Assembly: GCF_028657195.3 (NCBI RefSeq)
Contig: NZ_JANCPR020000021.1
Location: 1-64,000 of the forward strand
Direction: 5' to 3'
Length of the DNA stretch: 64,000 nucleotides
From: Streptomyces iconiensis
GTDB taxonomy: Bacteria; Actinomycetota; Actinomycetes; Streptomycetales; Streptomycetaceae
The notes beneath the pieces were generated by a model. It searched no databases, was not told the DNA's origin, and worked only from the letters and a program-made list of their open reading frames with translations. The position numbers and the translations under genes were made by a program. Positions 17,137-26,008 of this stretch are shown piece after piece; position 1 is the stretch's first letter, and each line of letters starts with the position of its first letter.

Positions 17137-18061
17137 AGAGCGTCTCCGCGACGGTCGCTGCCGGCCCCGAGGACGTTGGCAGCGTGGTGACGGCCCGGGA
17201 CTGCAGGACCGTCACCTCGGGCACCGCGCCGCTGTCCGTGGCCCACTCGACGTCCTGCGGCCCCCCGAGTACGCGTTCCAGCGCCAGGCCCGTGCGCGCC
17301 ACTTCCGCGATGAGCGCGGTGCCGGGGGCCGGCCCGGCGTCGGGTCCGGGCCCGTCGAGCACGGTGAGGGACACCCGGTCGACCCGGTACCGCAGCGGGT
17401 TGGCGGTGCCGTCGCACACGGAAGCTGCCGACTCCGGTGCCGCGTCCACCACGAGCACGGCGGGGTCGGGGCGCACCGGGTCGACGGAGAACAGCACACC
17501 CGCCCACTCCGGACGCACCATGCGCTGCACGAGAACGGGCATGGCGGGCGCGACGGGTGCGGAGGCGCCGCCTTCGCCCCCGTTCTCGCCTTCGCCCGCG
17601 TCCTCGGCTTCGCCCTCGCCCCGGTGGCCGTTCGTCCGCTCCTCCCGGCCGTCCATCCGGCGCCGGTAGCGCTCGGCGCGCCCGTCGGAAGCACCGGCCC
17701 TGCAGCGCGCCACGGCAGCGGCGAGCGCGTCGGTCCCGCGGACGTCCAGGACGCTGACGAACTGTCCCGCGTAGGACAGCGCCGGGCCGTCCTCCGCCCG
17801 CGCGCTGGAGCGTACGGCCAAGGGCACGTCCGGGTCCGGGCCGATCCACGCACGGCAGGCGGCGGCGAGTCGCGCACGCGCGGACGCCTCCTGGGGCGGG
17901 AAGGCCCCGGGCGCCCCCGGGGTGGGGAAGCCCGCGGTCAGTACGAACCCGTCCGGCACCTGGAACCCGTGACGGCGCAGCCGCGCGAGGGTGTGGGCCT
18001 TGGCACCGACCGGCCCGCGCTCGGTGCGCCGGTCGTCCAGGGACAGGATCGCGGGCGTCAT
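17126..18061 (-). CDS. PEP/pyruvate-binding (ATP-grasp) subunit of a split dikinase
   Basis: This 311-residue protein matches the N-terminal ATP-binding domain of PEP synthase/pyruvate phosphate dikinase-type enzymes. GAKAHTLARLRRHGFQVPDGFVLT lies near residues 19-42, PLAVRSSARAEDG follows, and WAGVLFSVDP with a C-terminal VTVLQSRAVT closes the domain. It would phosphorylate the catalytic His of the partner subunit using ATP. About 35 acidic and Gly-rich residues (EGEAEDAGEGENGGEGG) are inserted in the middle. Its ATG overlaps the stop of the upstream partner gene (18058), so the subunits are translated together. In single-chain relatives such as rifampin phosphotransferase this domain comes first; here it is a separate, second gene. 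Confidence 0.85.
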   Translation of the reverse strand: MTPAILSLDDRRTERGPVGAKAHTLARLRRHGFQVPDGFVLTAGFPTPGAPGAFPPQEASARARLAAACRAWIGPDPDVPLAVRSSARAEDGPALSYAGQFVSVLDVRGTDALAAAVARCRAGASDGRAERYRRRMDGREERTNGHRGEGEAEDAGEGENGGEGGASAPVAPAMPVLVQRMVRPEWAGVLFSVDPVRPDPAVLVVDAAPESAASVCDGTANPLRYRVDRVSLTVLDGPGPDAGPAPGTALIAEVARTGLALERVLGGPQDVEWATDSGAVPEVTVLQSRAVTTLPTSSGPAATVAETLSWL

Positions 18062-19908
18062 GGAGCACCCTCACCGTTCTCGCCGCGCGCCCCGCCCTCC
18101 CCGCCTTTCCCGCCCTCCCCGTTCTCGCCGACGGGGGTGACCGTGCCCGTTGTCCCGTCGAGTACGACCAGTTGGCCGGTGGAGAGCCGGCCGCGTGCCG
18201 AGGGCACGCCGACGACAGCGGGGACGGCGTACTCGCGGGCGACGATGGCCGCGTGTGCCATCACACCGCCGATCTCGGTGACGAAGCCGCCGATCACATC
18301 GAAGACGCCCGTCCATACGGCGGAAGCGGTCCGCGCCACCAGAATCTCGCCGGGCTGTACGTATGTCAGGTCGGTGTCGTTCTCGACGAGCCGCACGGGC
18401 CCCGTGGCGCGCCCCGGGCTGGCCGGGTGGCCGGACAGTCCGTGCCGCGGCTGCGGAAGAGCGGTGCCGGTGCCGAACAGCATCCGCATCGCCGGGTCGC
18501 CACCCGAGGTCGGTTCCTCGCCGAGGTGCGCGGGCGGCTCCCAGCGCTCCAGCGCGGCGATGATGCCGCGCCGGCGCCGGACGCGCTCGCCGAGCCGCCG
18601 CCCCGCACCGGTGGGAGCGCCGGTGCCCCAGGAGGCCGCGGTCTCGTACAGGGCCTGTGCGACCTCGAAGCGGTTGAGGAGGAACACGTCGTCCCGTGCC
18701 GCCAGCAGGCCGGCTCCGGCCATCACGTCGGCGAACTCCCTGATCTTGCGCCAGAAGGCGAGGTGGAACCAGTTCTCCAGGTAGAAGGAGTGGTCCTCCA
18801 CGAAGGCGCTGACCCGGCGGGCCAGCGAGAGCGCCTCGTCGAACTGTTCCCTGGCGTCGGGTGACGGCAGCAACCGCCGGTAGGAATCGGCCAGTTCGCC
18901 GGCCCGCCGCCTGCGCACCGCCGCCTCGGGCGCCCGGGCGCCGGGCGAGGTGTCGTCGAGGCGCCGGCGGATGTGCTGCCATACGACATCGGGGTGGTCG
19001 CGCCACGACCTGCTCCGGTGGTTCAGCCCGCTGTCGGTGGCGATGTTGAACCAGGGGTCGGAGAGCTTCCGCCACGACTCCAGCCAGTCCCGGCCCTCCT
19101 GGCGCCCCCGCAGCAGGGGTACGGCCTCCGCGTAGCCGTGCGCACGCACCAGGCCGTCGAGCCCTGACTCCACGGCGGCGGCGGTCAGTTGTGCGACGCC
19201 CTCCTGCGCGCGGAACAGCCGGCTGTCGTGCCCGGCGAGTAGCTGCGCCACCGACTGGTCCGTCACTCCGGGGAAGTGCTGCCGCGCCCAGTGGTAGAGC
19301 TTGAGGTAGGCCGCGTACCCGAGCGTCAGCAGCTCGAAGTGGTGCTGCCACGCGGCGAAGAGATTCGCCAGCACGGCGTCGTACCGTTCGAGCAGGAGCC
19401 TGCTGCTCGCCGCGACGGCGCCCTCGTGCAGTACCCGGTCGTCCTCCAGCCCGGGGAGCCCCGGTACGTGGAGTGCCTCGGTCTCGGAGATGAGGGCCAG
19501 GACGCGGTCGAGCCAGCGCTGGTGCAGCTGCTCCCACTGCGCGTAGTAGGTGCGGGACCTGGCGGCGAAGACCTCGGCGCGTGCGGCACGCTCCGCGGCG
19601 TCGGTCACCGGCACCGGACTGAGGTAGGAGTACCCGTTGAGGATGCGGTGTTCGGTGCCGTAGCCGCCGGGCAGCGCGAAGACACGGGATGTCCACTGCC
19701 CCTTGGTCAGCCGGATGGCCTCATTGACCACCGAGTCGAAGGGGTACTTCACGCCGGGGTGGTGCAGGCTGTCGTGGAGCCAGAACGCGCTGTTCTCCCA
19801 GTCGCCGTTCTCCTCGGTGAACAGCAGATGCTCGGGGTACATGTCACGCCAACCCGCGGCGCCGGGCGGCGTCGTGACGTCGCGCGGTGCGGACCAGCCC
19901 GCCTGCAT
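18058..19908 (-). CDS. PEP-utilising (swivelling His) and substrate-domain subunit of a split dikinase
   Basis: This 616-residue protein starts at ATG 19908 with a GGAGG site. Its C-terminal part is the mobile phosphohistidine domain: GEILVARTASAVW, then GGVMAHAAIVAREYAVPAVVG with the catalytic His at about residue 552. The N-terminal 450 residues are helix-rich (HPGVKYPFDSVVNEAIRLTK; AYLKLYHWARQHFPGVTDQS) and resemble the small-molecule-binding domain of rifampin-phosphotransferase-like enzymes. The tail is GENGEGGKGGEGG low complexity, similar to the insert in the partner. The pair probably transfers the beta-phosphate of ATP to a small molecule; PEP synthesis is less likely because of the large middle domain. 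The acceptor is unknown. Confidence 0.8.
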   Translation of the reverse strand: MQAGWSAPRDVTTPPGAAGWRDMYPEHLLFTEENGDWENSAFWLHDSLHHPGVKYPFDSVVNEAIRLTKGQWTSRVFALPGGYGTEHRILNGYSYLSPVPVTDAAERAARAEVFAARSRTYYAQWEQLHQRWLDRVLALISETEALHVPGLPGLEDDRVLHEGAVAASSRLLLERYDAVLANLFAAWQHHFELLTLGYAAYLKLYHWARQHFPGVTDQSVAQLLAGHDSRLFRAQEGVAQLTAAAVESGLDGLVRAHGYAEAVPLLRGRQEGRDWLESWRKLSDPWFNIATDSGLNHRSRSWRDHPDVVWQHIRRRLDDTSPGARAPEAAVRRRRAGELADSYRRLLPSPDAREQFDEALSLARRVSAFVEDHSFYLENWFHLAFWRKIREFADVMAGAGLLAARDDVFLLNRFEVAQALYETAASWGTGAPTGAGRRLGERVRRRRGIIAALERWEPPAHLGEEPTSGGDPAMRMLFGTGTALPQPRHGLSGHPASPGRATGPVRLVENDTDLTYVQPGEILVARTASAVWTGVFDVIGGFVTEIGGVMAHAAIVAREYAVPAVVGVPSARGRLSTGQLVVLDGTTGTVTPVGENGEGGKGGEGGARGENGEGAP

Positions 19909-20070
19909 GCGGCCTCCTGCGGGTACGAACGTGAGGCGTCGCGAGAGCGTCGGACGCAGGAACGGTAACACCGGCCGTCCACGGCGTGGAAGACGGCAAG
20001 GCCGGCCCGGCGGCTGCCCAACACGCCTGCTGGGAAGGACAGTTGGCGAGCTGACCGGGAGGTGGCCGAC

Positions 20071-21252
20071 ATGCGGGACGAGCCCCTGGACATGGACGTG
20101 GGCGCCCGCCAGGACGCGGGCGCTGACGAGCCCATGGGCGTGGACGTGAGGGAACGCGAGGGGTGGCAGCTGTGCGCGGTGCGGCTGTTGTCCGCGCGGG
20201 CGCTGCTGCACGACGCCTCCGTGCCGGTCGCGCTGTGGCGTCAGCGTGAGCGGTACGCGCTTCTGGTCGCCGTCACGCGCGCCCTCGGGCGCTGTGCACG
20301 CGCCGCCTCGCCCCGTTGGTGCCTGCCGATCCACGCGACGCCGGGGCACAGCGTGCCGATGTACCACCGGAGCGCGGCGCCGCACGTCGAGGCGGCCGTC
20401 GAGGCGGCACGTGCCTGGCTCGCGGACTTGGGCCTGGACACGGAGGTGCGCCGCGCGCCGGCGACGGCGGGGCTGGACGCCGCGTCCTGGCCGCTGTTCG
20501 TGGCGGCCTGGCACGACGTCCAGCGCGACCACGGCCCGAAGGCGGCCCTGCGCACGGGCTTCGCTGACAGGGCACCCGCCTCGCTCGACACCGTCCGGGA
20601 CACGCTGGCCGCCGCCACCGGTCCCGGGCGCACCCCCGCTCCCTGGCCCTCTCCCGCTCCCGGAGCTGCCCGCGCTCCCGCCACCGCCCCCGCTTGCGGG
20701 TCCGCGCCCGGATCTGCCTCCGGCGCGTGGCCCATGGCCCGGCTGGTCGCCGAGGAGCTGCGGAGGGTGCTGCGGGCCTGGCGGCGTGCCGAGGTGCCCG
20801 CGTTCCTCGCGCACATGCCGGTCGGCGAGCTGCTCGCGGGCAACGTGGTGCCCGGCGGGCTCGCTGTGGCCCGCCTGGACGTGTCCGGGTTCCGGGCGGG
20901 GCTGGTACGCGGCGCCGCGAGCGGGCGGCAACTGCTGAACCGGGGCGCGCTGCTGGGCGGTTGGTTCCTCGGCGAGGTGCCCAGGCTGGTCGCGTCCGTC
21001 AACCGGGGCCGCCCTGCCGCGTGCCGTGCCGGAGTGCTGCTGTCGGTCTGCGACGACGTGGTCCTCGTGGGCAGCGCGCCGACCCTCGCCGCCGCCAGGC
21101 GGGCCCTCGCCGGCGCGTGGGCCGCACACGATGTGGGCGAGCTGTGTGCGGGCACCTCGCCGCCTGGCAGCGGTACGACACTGAGCGCGCTCAGCCGGGC
21201 AGCGCTGGCGGATCTGAGCGCGCGGACGGACGATGGCCGACCACATGGATGA
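20071..21252 (+). CDS. Hypothetical protein
   Basis: A 393-residue protein of no recognised family. ATG 20071 follows GGGAGG at 20057-20062. After an acidic start it has two folded-looking parts: residues about 35-190 (WQLCAVRLLSARALLHD, then ARAWLADLGLDTEVRR) and about 235-370 (RRVLRAWRRAEVPAFLAHMP; VARLDVSGFRAGLVRG). A Pro/Ala/Gly linker near residues 190-220 separates them. No signal or membrane helix is seen. It is divergent from the dikinase operon, and its 3' end overlaps the convergent methyltransferase by 62 bases. A long minus-strand frame over the same bases looks like a shadow. Confidence 0.55.
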   Translation: MRDEPLDMDVGARQDAGADEPMGVDVREREGWQLCAVRLLSARALLHDASVPVALWRQRERYALLVAVTRALGRCARAASPRWCLPIHATPGHSVPMYHRSAAPHVEAAVEAARAWLADLGLDTEVRRAPATAGLDAASWPLFVAAWHDVQRDHGPKAALRTGFADRAPASLDTVRDTLAAATGPGRTPAPWPSPAPGAARAPATAPACGSAPGSASGAWPMARLVAEELRRVLRAWRRAEVPAFLAHMPVGELLAGNVVPGGLAVARLDVSGFRAGLVRGAASGRQLLNRGALLGGWFLGEVPRLVASVNRGRPAACRAGVLLSVCDDVVLVGSAPTLAAARRALAGAWAAHDVGELCAGTSPPGSGTTLSALSRAALADLSARTDDGRPHG

Positions 21253-21994
21253 GCCGGGCCGTCGCCCGGTACGGGTCCCGCCTGGCGGCCTCGTACTCCA
21301 CGGCCTGGAGCAGCCGGAGCTGGTCGTCGGGCAGGTCCTCCAGATCCGTACGGTGGTCGCTGAACACGCCCACCCCGTACCAGTCGCGTACGCACACGCC
21401 GTACTCGCGCAGCCCGACCGTCAGGTCCTCCACGGTGTCGCCGCGCGTGGGCGCCCCGAGCCAGCCCGTACTGGTCCGTGCGCCGAAGCCGTTCAGGGCC
21501 TCGGCGTAGTCACCCTGGAGCGCGGGGCGGAACGCCAGCGCGGCGGCGTTCTTGGTCACCACCGACACCAGCCCGCCGGGCGCGCAGAGTTGGGCGAGGG
21601 AGCGCAGCAGCGGGCCGGGCGACGGGAGGTACATCAGCACTCCATGGCACAGCACGCCGTCGTAACCGGCGGCCGGCAACCGGTCGGCCGCCTCCTGCGC
21701 GGACATCCGGTGCAGCGACATCCGGCCGCGCACCTCCTCGGGGAGCCCGGCGATCGTCTCCTCGGCCCGCGCCAGCATCAGCGGCGAGGGCTCCACCAGG
21801 GTCACCCGGTGGCCCTCCCGTGCGAGCGCCGCCGCCTGCTGGCCGCCCCCCGCGCCGATGTCCACGAGGTGGGCGGGGCCCGGCGGCAGATGCTCGGTGA
21901 CATGACGGGCGACCAGCTGGATGCGCACCAGCCCCCGAGGCGACTGATAGTGCCTCAGAAACCGTTCGGCGGCCTCGTGATCCTCGTTCCACAT
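21191..21994 (-). CDS. Class I SAM-dependent methyltransferase
   Basis: This 267-residue protein has the Rossmann methyltransferase motif I HLVDIGAGGGQQAAALA, the acidic strand-2 residue in VTLVEPSPLML, and the post-I region GYDGVLCHGVLMYL (motif II), then LAQLCAPGGLVSVVT. The C-terminal RDWYGVGVFSD segment resembles the tRNA/small-molecule methyltransferase group of the CmoA/SmtA type. The substrate is unknown. No strong ribosome site is seen at ATG 21994. Its last 62 bases overlap the tail of the hypothetical gene on the other strand. Confidence 0.8.
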   Translation of the reverse strand: MWNEDHEAAERFLRHYQSPRGLVRIQLVARHVTEHLPPGPAHLVDIGAGGGQQAAALAREGHRVTLVEPSPLMLARAEETIAGLPEEVRGRMSLHRMSAQEAADRLPAAGYDGVLCHGVLMYLPSPGPLLRSLAQLCAPGGLVSVVTKNAAALAFRPALQGDYAEALNGFGARTSTGWLGAPTRGDTVEDLTVGLREYGVCVRDWYGVGVFSDHRTDLEDLPDDQLRLLQAVEYEAARRDPYRATARLIHVVGHRPSARSDPPALPG

Positions 21995-22107
21995 GGGCGG
22001 ACAGCGTAGGGACAGGGGGCACCCGGCGGCCAGGACGGCGCATCGTTGTCATACGCTCACGTAGCGTTTATGGTGCCGCGATGACGCCGGAGCGGACAGA
22101 GGGAACG

Positions 22108-22899
22108 ATGGATCCAGACGGTCTCATCAGCAGGATCAGCCAGGTGCTCCAGGACGAGCAGCGGGTGCTCGCCGCGTGGCTGAGCGGCAGCCGGGGGCGC
22201 GGTACGGCCGACGCCTACAGCGATGTGGACGTCTGGCTCGTGGTGGCGGCCGACGACGTACGGGACTTCACCGAGGACTGGCCCAAGCTGTGCGACCGGA
22301 TCACCCCGACCGTGCTGCGCCAACAGGTGCGCGGCGGACCGGTGTTCAACGCCGTCACCCCCGAGTGGCTGCGCTTCGACGTCGCCATCGGCACCCCCGA
22401 GGACGTTCCGTCCCGCAGCCGTTCCACCCTCAAGCCGCTCTTCGACCGCGCCGGCCTGACCGAGCGGCTCAAGCCCGAGGGTGAGCCGCTCGGGCCCGAT
22501 GCCGCCAAGGTCGCGGGGCTGACCACCGAGTTCCTGCGCGTGCTGGGTCTGCTGCCCGTGGTGATCGGCAGGCAGGAGTACGTGGTCGCCGCCTCGGGCG
22601 CCGGACTGCTGCGGCAGCTGCTGATCCAGCTGATGCTGGAGGACGTCGCCGTCGAGGACCGCGGCGGCGTGCTGCACCTGGACGGGCTGCTGCCGCCGGA
22701 GCGCATGCGGACGCTCAGCGGTCTGCCGCCGATCGAGGCCACCCGCTCGGCCGCCGTCGAGGGACACCTCGCCTGCGCCCGCGCCTTCCTCCCGCTGGCC
22801 AGGGAACTGCACGGGCGGTGCGGTCTGGAATGGCCGCGGGAGCTGGAGGAGGCAGCGCGCAGGCATCTGCGTACCGCACTCGACCTCGAACTCGGCTGA
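22108..22899 (+). CDS. Nucleotidyltransferase-domain protein (aminoglycoside adenylyltransferase-like fold)
   Basis: A 263-residue protein with the minimal polymerase-beta motif: GS at residues 27-28 in WLSGSRGRGTADAYSDVDVW, followed by the paired Asp at 39 and 41. A third acidic residue is plausible in WLRFDVAIG. The rest is helical. Such proteins transfer a nucleotide to a small molecule or sugar; self-resistance or activation of a sugar are both possible. I chose ATG 22108 for its AGAGGGA site rather than ATG 22081. It leads a four-gene operon with a flavoprotein, a glycosyltransferase and a 2H phosphoesterase; the next gene begins eight bases after its stop. Confidence 0.75.
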   Translation: MDPDGLISRISQVLQDEQRVLAAWLSGSRGRGTADAYSDVDVWLVVAADDVRDFTEDWPKLCDRITPTVLRQQVRGGPVFNAVTPEWLRFDVAIGTPEDVPSRSRSTLKPLFDRAGLTERLKPEGEPLGPDAAKVAGLTTEFLRVLGLLPVVIGRQEYVVAASGAGLLRQLLIQLMLEDVAVEDRGGVLHLDGLLPPERMRTLSGLPPIEATRSAAVEGHLACARAFLPLARELHGRCGLEWPRELEEAARRHLRTALDLELG

Positions 22900-22907
22900 G
22901 GCCCGCC

Positions 22908-24206
22908 ATGCGGACCGTGATCGTCGGTGCGGGGCCCGCCGGACTCGGTGTCGCCCACGCGCTCGGCGCAGCCCGTACCCCGGCGCGGGACTGTGTGCTG
23001 CTGGAACGCGAGGCCGAACCCGCAGGGCTGTGCAGGTCGTTCACGGTGGGAGGCGCGACCTTCGACTACGGGGGACATGCCTTCTTCACCAAGCACCCCG
23101 AAGTCGACGAACTCCTCGGCCGGCTCGCCCCGCACGGCCTGTACCGCCAGCCCCGCAACGCCTGGGTCCACTCGCACGGCACCTACGTGCCCTACCCCTT
23201 CCAGTCGAACCTGTTCGGGCTGCCCGTCGACGTGGTCGCCGACTGTCTGCTCGGTGCGACACGGCAGGCCGCCGTGCCCGCGGGCGCCCCGCCGGCCCAT
23301 CTGGCGGAGTGGGTCACCGCGTCGTTCGGCGAGGGCATCGCGCGGCACTTCCTCACGCCCTACAACAGCAAACTGTGGGCGCACCCTCTCGACATGGTGA
23401 CGCCGCACTGGACCGGTGAGCGCATCGTCCAGCCCGACCTCGACGACATCGTGCGCGGAGCGCTCTCCCGGCGCGAGTACCGCAAGTACCCGAACGCACA
23501 GGTGCGTTACCCGGCGCGGGGCGGTTTCAGCGAGCTGTACCGGCCGTTGGGCGAAGCGCTCGGTGACCGCATCCGGCACGACGAGCTGGACCGGCTGGAC
23601 CTGGCCCGGCGCACGGCGCACACCCGCTCAGGCGCCACGCTGGAGTTCGACACCCTGGTCGCGACCCTGCCGCTGCCCGACCTGGTGGCCCGTACCGCCG
23701 ACGCGTCCGACGAGATCCGCGACCTGGTCGGGCTGCTGCGCTACAACTCCCTCCACCTGGTGAGCCTCGCGGTCGACCCGGCCAACGCGACGGACAAGCA
23801 CCGCGTCTACGCGGCCGATCCGGAGATCCCGTTCCACAAGCTGGTGCTCAACAACAACTCCTCGCCCGCGCTCTCCGCCGCTCCCGCCTTCGGCATCCAG
23901 GCCGAGGTGTCCTTCTCCCCGTACAAGCCCGTCGCCCGCGAGGGGCTCGTCGACCGCGTCGTGGGCGCGCTGGTCGCGATGGGGCTGCTGCGGACACCCG
24001 GGGACGTGCGGGCCGCGGACGTACGCGAGATCCCGTACGCCTACCCCGTCGCCACCGCCGACACGGCACGCGTGGTGACGGCGCTCAGGGAGTTCTACGG
24101 ACGGCACGGTGTGCTGCTCGCCGGACGGTTCGGGGAGTGGGCGTACATCAACTCCGACAGCGCGCTCCAGCGCGGCCTGGACATCGGCAAGGAACTCGCC
24201 CGGTGA
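22908..24206 (+). CDS. UDP-galactopyranose-mutase-like / protoporphyrinogen-oxidase-like flavoprotein
   Basis: This 432-residue protein has an FAD motif at its extreme N-terminus (VIVGAGPAGLG). FDYGGHAFFTKHPEVDELL follows, very like the GGHxFxT region of UDP-galactopyranose mutase. YNSKLWAHPLDMV, YPARGGFSELYRPLG and a C-terminal GRFGEWAYINSDSALQRG (FAD ribityl contact) complete the fold. Mutases isomerise a nucleotide sugar ring; related proteins are sugar oxidases. Beside a nucleotidyltransferase and a glycosyltransferase, a nucleotide-sugar substrate is likely. It overlaps the glycosyltransferase by GTGA. Confidence 0.8.
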   Translation: MRTVIVGAGPAGLGVAHALGAARTPARDCVLLEREAEPAGLCRSFTVGGATFDYGGHAFFTKHPEVDELLGRLAPHGLYRQPRNAWVHSHGTYVPYPFQSNLFGLPVDVVADCLLGATRQAAVPAGAPPAHLAEWVTASFGEGIARHFLTPYNSKLWAHPLDMVTPHWTGERIVQPDLDDIVRGALSRREYRKYPNAQVRYPARGGFSELYRPLGEALGDRIRHDELDRLDLARRTAHTRSGATLEFDTLVATLPLPDLVARTADASDEIRDLVGLLRYNSLHLVSLAVDPANATDKHRVYAADPEIPFHKLVLNNNSSPALSAAPAFGIQAEVSFSPYKPVAREGLVDRVVGALVAMGLLRTPGDVRAADVREIPYAYPVATADTARVVTALREFYGRHGVLLAGRFGEWAYINSDSALQRGLDIGKELAR

Positions 24207-25390
24207 CCCCAGGCGTGCTGGTGGTCGTGCCGCCCACCGCCGGGCACGTCAACCACGGCATCGCGCTGGCCGGAGTCGTCGGCGCGGCCGGGTGCGAACC
24301 GGTACTGGTCACCGGTACAGCCGCCGCCTCCCACCTCGAACGGCTCCGCCCCGGCCACCCCTGGCACTGCCTGCCCAGTCACGACCTGGAGCGGCTCGAC
24401 CGGTCGGACCCGCGCCGCAGGCCGCACCTTGAGCAGCTGTGCGACCCCGCCCTCGTACGCCCCGCGCTGCGCGACGAACGCGAACTCGCCGACAGGTACG
24501 GCGCCGCGCTGGTCATCGGCAAGGACTACTTCGCCGCCGTGCTCGCCGCCGCGGCCCGCGGGATCCCGTACGCGTCCTACTACACCGACGGGATCGAGTC
24601 GGTGCTCAACGCCACGTCGCGGCAGACGGTCTCCGACCCGGTGGCGCTCACCCGGCAGCTGCGCGCCGTCGCGGCCGAGGAGTCGATCGACGTCGAACTG
24701 GCGCCCGTACCCGAGACGTTGCGCTCCCCGGTGCTCAACATCGTCCGCGGATTTCCCCGCACGGCCGCCGTGTCACCCGGCGCCTGGCAGGCGTACGAGC
24801 CAACGGTCGCGTTCGCCGGCGCGCTCACCTACGACGCCTCCCCGGACGAACTCGACCGGTGGACCGCGCGCCTGTCCGGGCTCGAAGGCCCGGTGCACTA
24901 CGCGACGTTCGGCACCGTCCTGCGCGACCGGAGCCGCTTCACCGCGCTGACCGACGCGGCACGCCTGGTCCCGGGCACCTGGCTCGTCGCCGACCCCGGC
25001 GGCGACCTCACGGGTGCGCTGCCGCGCAGTGTCGTCGCCGCACCCTATGTGCCGAACGGCGCCGCGCTGGCCCGCGCGGACGTGGTGATCCACCACGGCG
25101 GCTACGGCACCACGCTCTCGGCGCTGCTGGCGGGTGTGCCGCAGCTCGTGGTGCCGGACAACCCGCGCACACAGCAGCGCACCCACGGGCAGGTGCTGCG
25201 TGACCTGGGTGTCGGCCGCCTCCTCGCGGCCGGGGACTGCTCGGGCGAGGCCGTGGCGGAGTCCGTCACCTGGCTGCGCGAACCGGACGTCAGGGGCCGG
25301 GCAGCACACCTCGCGGCCGAACTCACCGCACAGAGCGCCACCTACCGCGCCGAGTTGCGGGACAGGATCGCGCGGGCGGTGCGCGGATGA
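24203..25390 (+). CDS. GT-B glycosyltransferase, macrolide-type (GT1)
   Basis: This 395-residue protein begins with VLVVVPPTAGHVNHGIALA, the acceptor-domain start of GT1 enzymes. It carries the donor-binding signature VIHHGGYGTTLSALLAGVPQ in the C-terminal half, followed by VPDNPRTQQRTHGQVLRDLGVG. It would transfer a sugar from a nucleotide sugar to a small acceptor. Start GTG 24203 overlaps the flavoprotein stop, and ATGA at 25387 overlaps the next gene. It probably uses the sugar prepared by the two genes before it. Confidence 0.85.
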   Translation: MTPGVLVVVPPTAGHVNHGIALAGVVGAAGCEPVLVTGTAAASHLERLRPGHPWHCLPSHDLERLDRSDPRRRPHLEQLCDPALVRPALRDERELADRYGAALVIGKDYFAAVLAAAARGIPYASYYTDGIESVLNATSRQTVSDPVALTRQLRAVAAEESIDVELAPVPETLRSPVLNIVRGFPRTAAVSPGAWQAYEPTVAFAGALTYDASPDELDRWTARLSGLEGPVHYATFGTVLRDRSRFTALTDAARLVPGTWLVADPGGDLTGALPRSVVAAPYVPNGAALARADVVIHHGGYGTTLSALLAGVPQLVVPDNPRTQQRTHGQVLRDLGVGRLLAAGDCSGEAVAESVTWLREPDVRGRAAHLAAELTAQSATYRAELRDRIARAVRG

Positions 25391-25971
25391 GCACCCTGTA
25401 CGCGGCGTACCCGCGGTGCTTCGTCGCCGTCGCTCCGAGGGAACGGCTGTCCGCCGCGCGGCACTGCCGGCTCTCGGGGGACGCGTCCGCCGGCGTCGAC
25501 TGGCTCCGGCCCCCGGCGCTCCACGTCACGCTGTGCTTCCTCGGGTGGCTGTCCGCGCGGGAGTGCGCGGCCGTACGCGAGGCCGTCGCTGCGGTGGGCC
25601 CGCCGCCGCCCGGCGAGGTCTCGCTGACGGGGGAGATGCGCGTGGTCGGCGGGGAGGAGACACGCAGTCTCGTCGCCGTTGTCGAGCCCGCACCCCAACT
25701 CATGCGCTACCAAAGCGAGTTGGCCGGTGCCGTGCACGCGCGACCGGACCGCGGCGACGCCGGGGCACCCTACTGGCCGCACCTGACCGTCGCCAGGATC
25801 GCCCCGGGACCGCTGCCCGCCGACACGGCGTGGAGCATCGACCGCCTGGTCCTCCCGATGTCGCCCCCGGGCCTGTTCGCGGGCCGCACGGGCTGGTCCG
25901 AGCCCCGCTCCGAGCCTCGCGAGGACGGAGAGGACGGCGAGGACGGCGCCGGGTGCGCGGAGCGCGCGTAG
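25387..25971 (+). CDS. 2H phosphoesterase (LigT/ThpR-like 2',3'-cyclic phosphodiesterase)
   Basis: This 194-residue protein has the two catalytic HxT motifs of the 2H superfamily: HVT at residues 46-48 (ALHVTLCFLG) and HLT at 132-134 (WPHLTVARI). The opening RCFVAVAP is also typical. Such enzymes open cyclic 2',3'-phosphates of RNA or nucleotides. The C-terminal 25 residues are Glu/Asp/Gly-rich. Being coupled by ATGA to a glycosyltransferase is unusual and suggests a role on a cyclic phosphate intermediate of the operon rather than RNA processing; that is inference. Confidence 0.8.
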   Translation: MSTLYAAYPRCFVAVAPRERLSAARHCRLSGDASAGVDWLRPPALHVTLCFLGWLSARECAAVREAVAAVGPPPPGEVSLTGEMRVVGGEETRSLVAVVEPAPQLMRYQSELAGAVHARPDRGDAGAPYWPHLTVARIAPGPLPADTAWSIDRLVLPMSPPGLFAGRTGWSEPRSEPREDGEDGEDGAGCAERA

Positions 25972-26008
25972 GCGCGCGGTGTCCCCACCCGCACCGGGGG
26001 AGCGGGGA

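Noticed and set aside
20241..21395. 384-codon minus-strand frame opposite the hypothetical protein
   Set aside because: The plus frame has a proper ribosome site and more protein-like helices; the minus frame also cuts into the methyltransferase gene in another frame.
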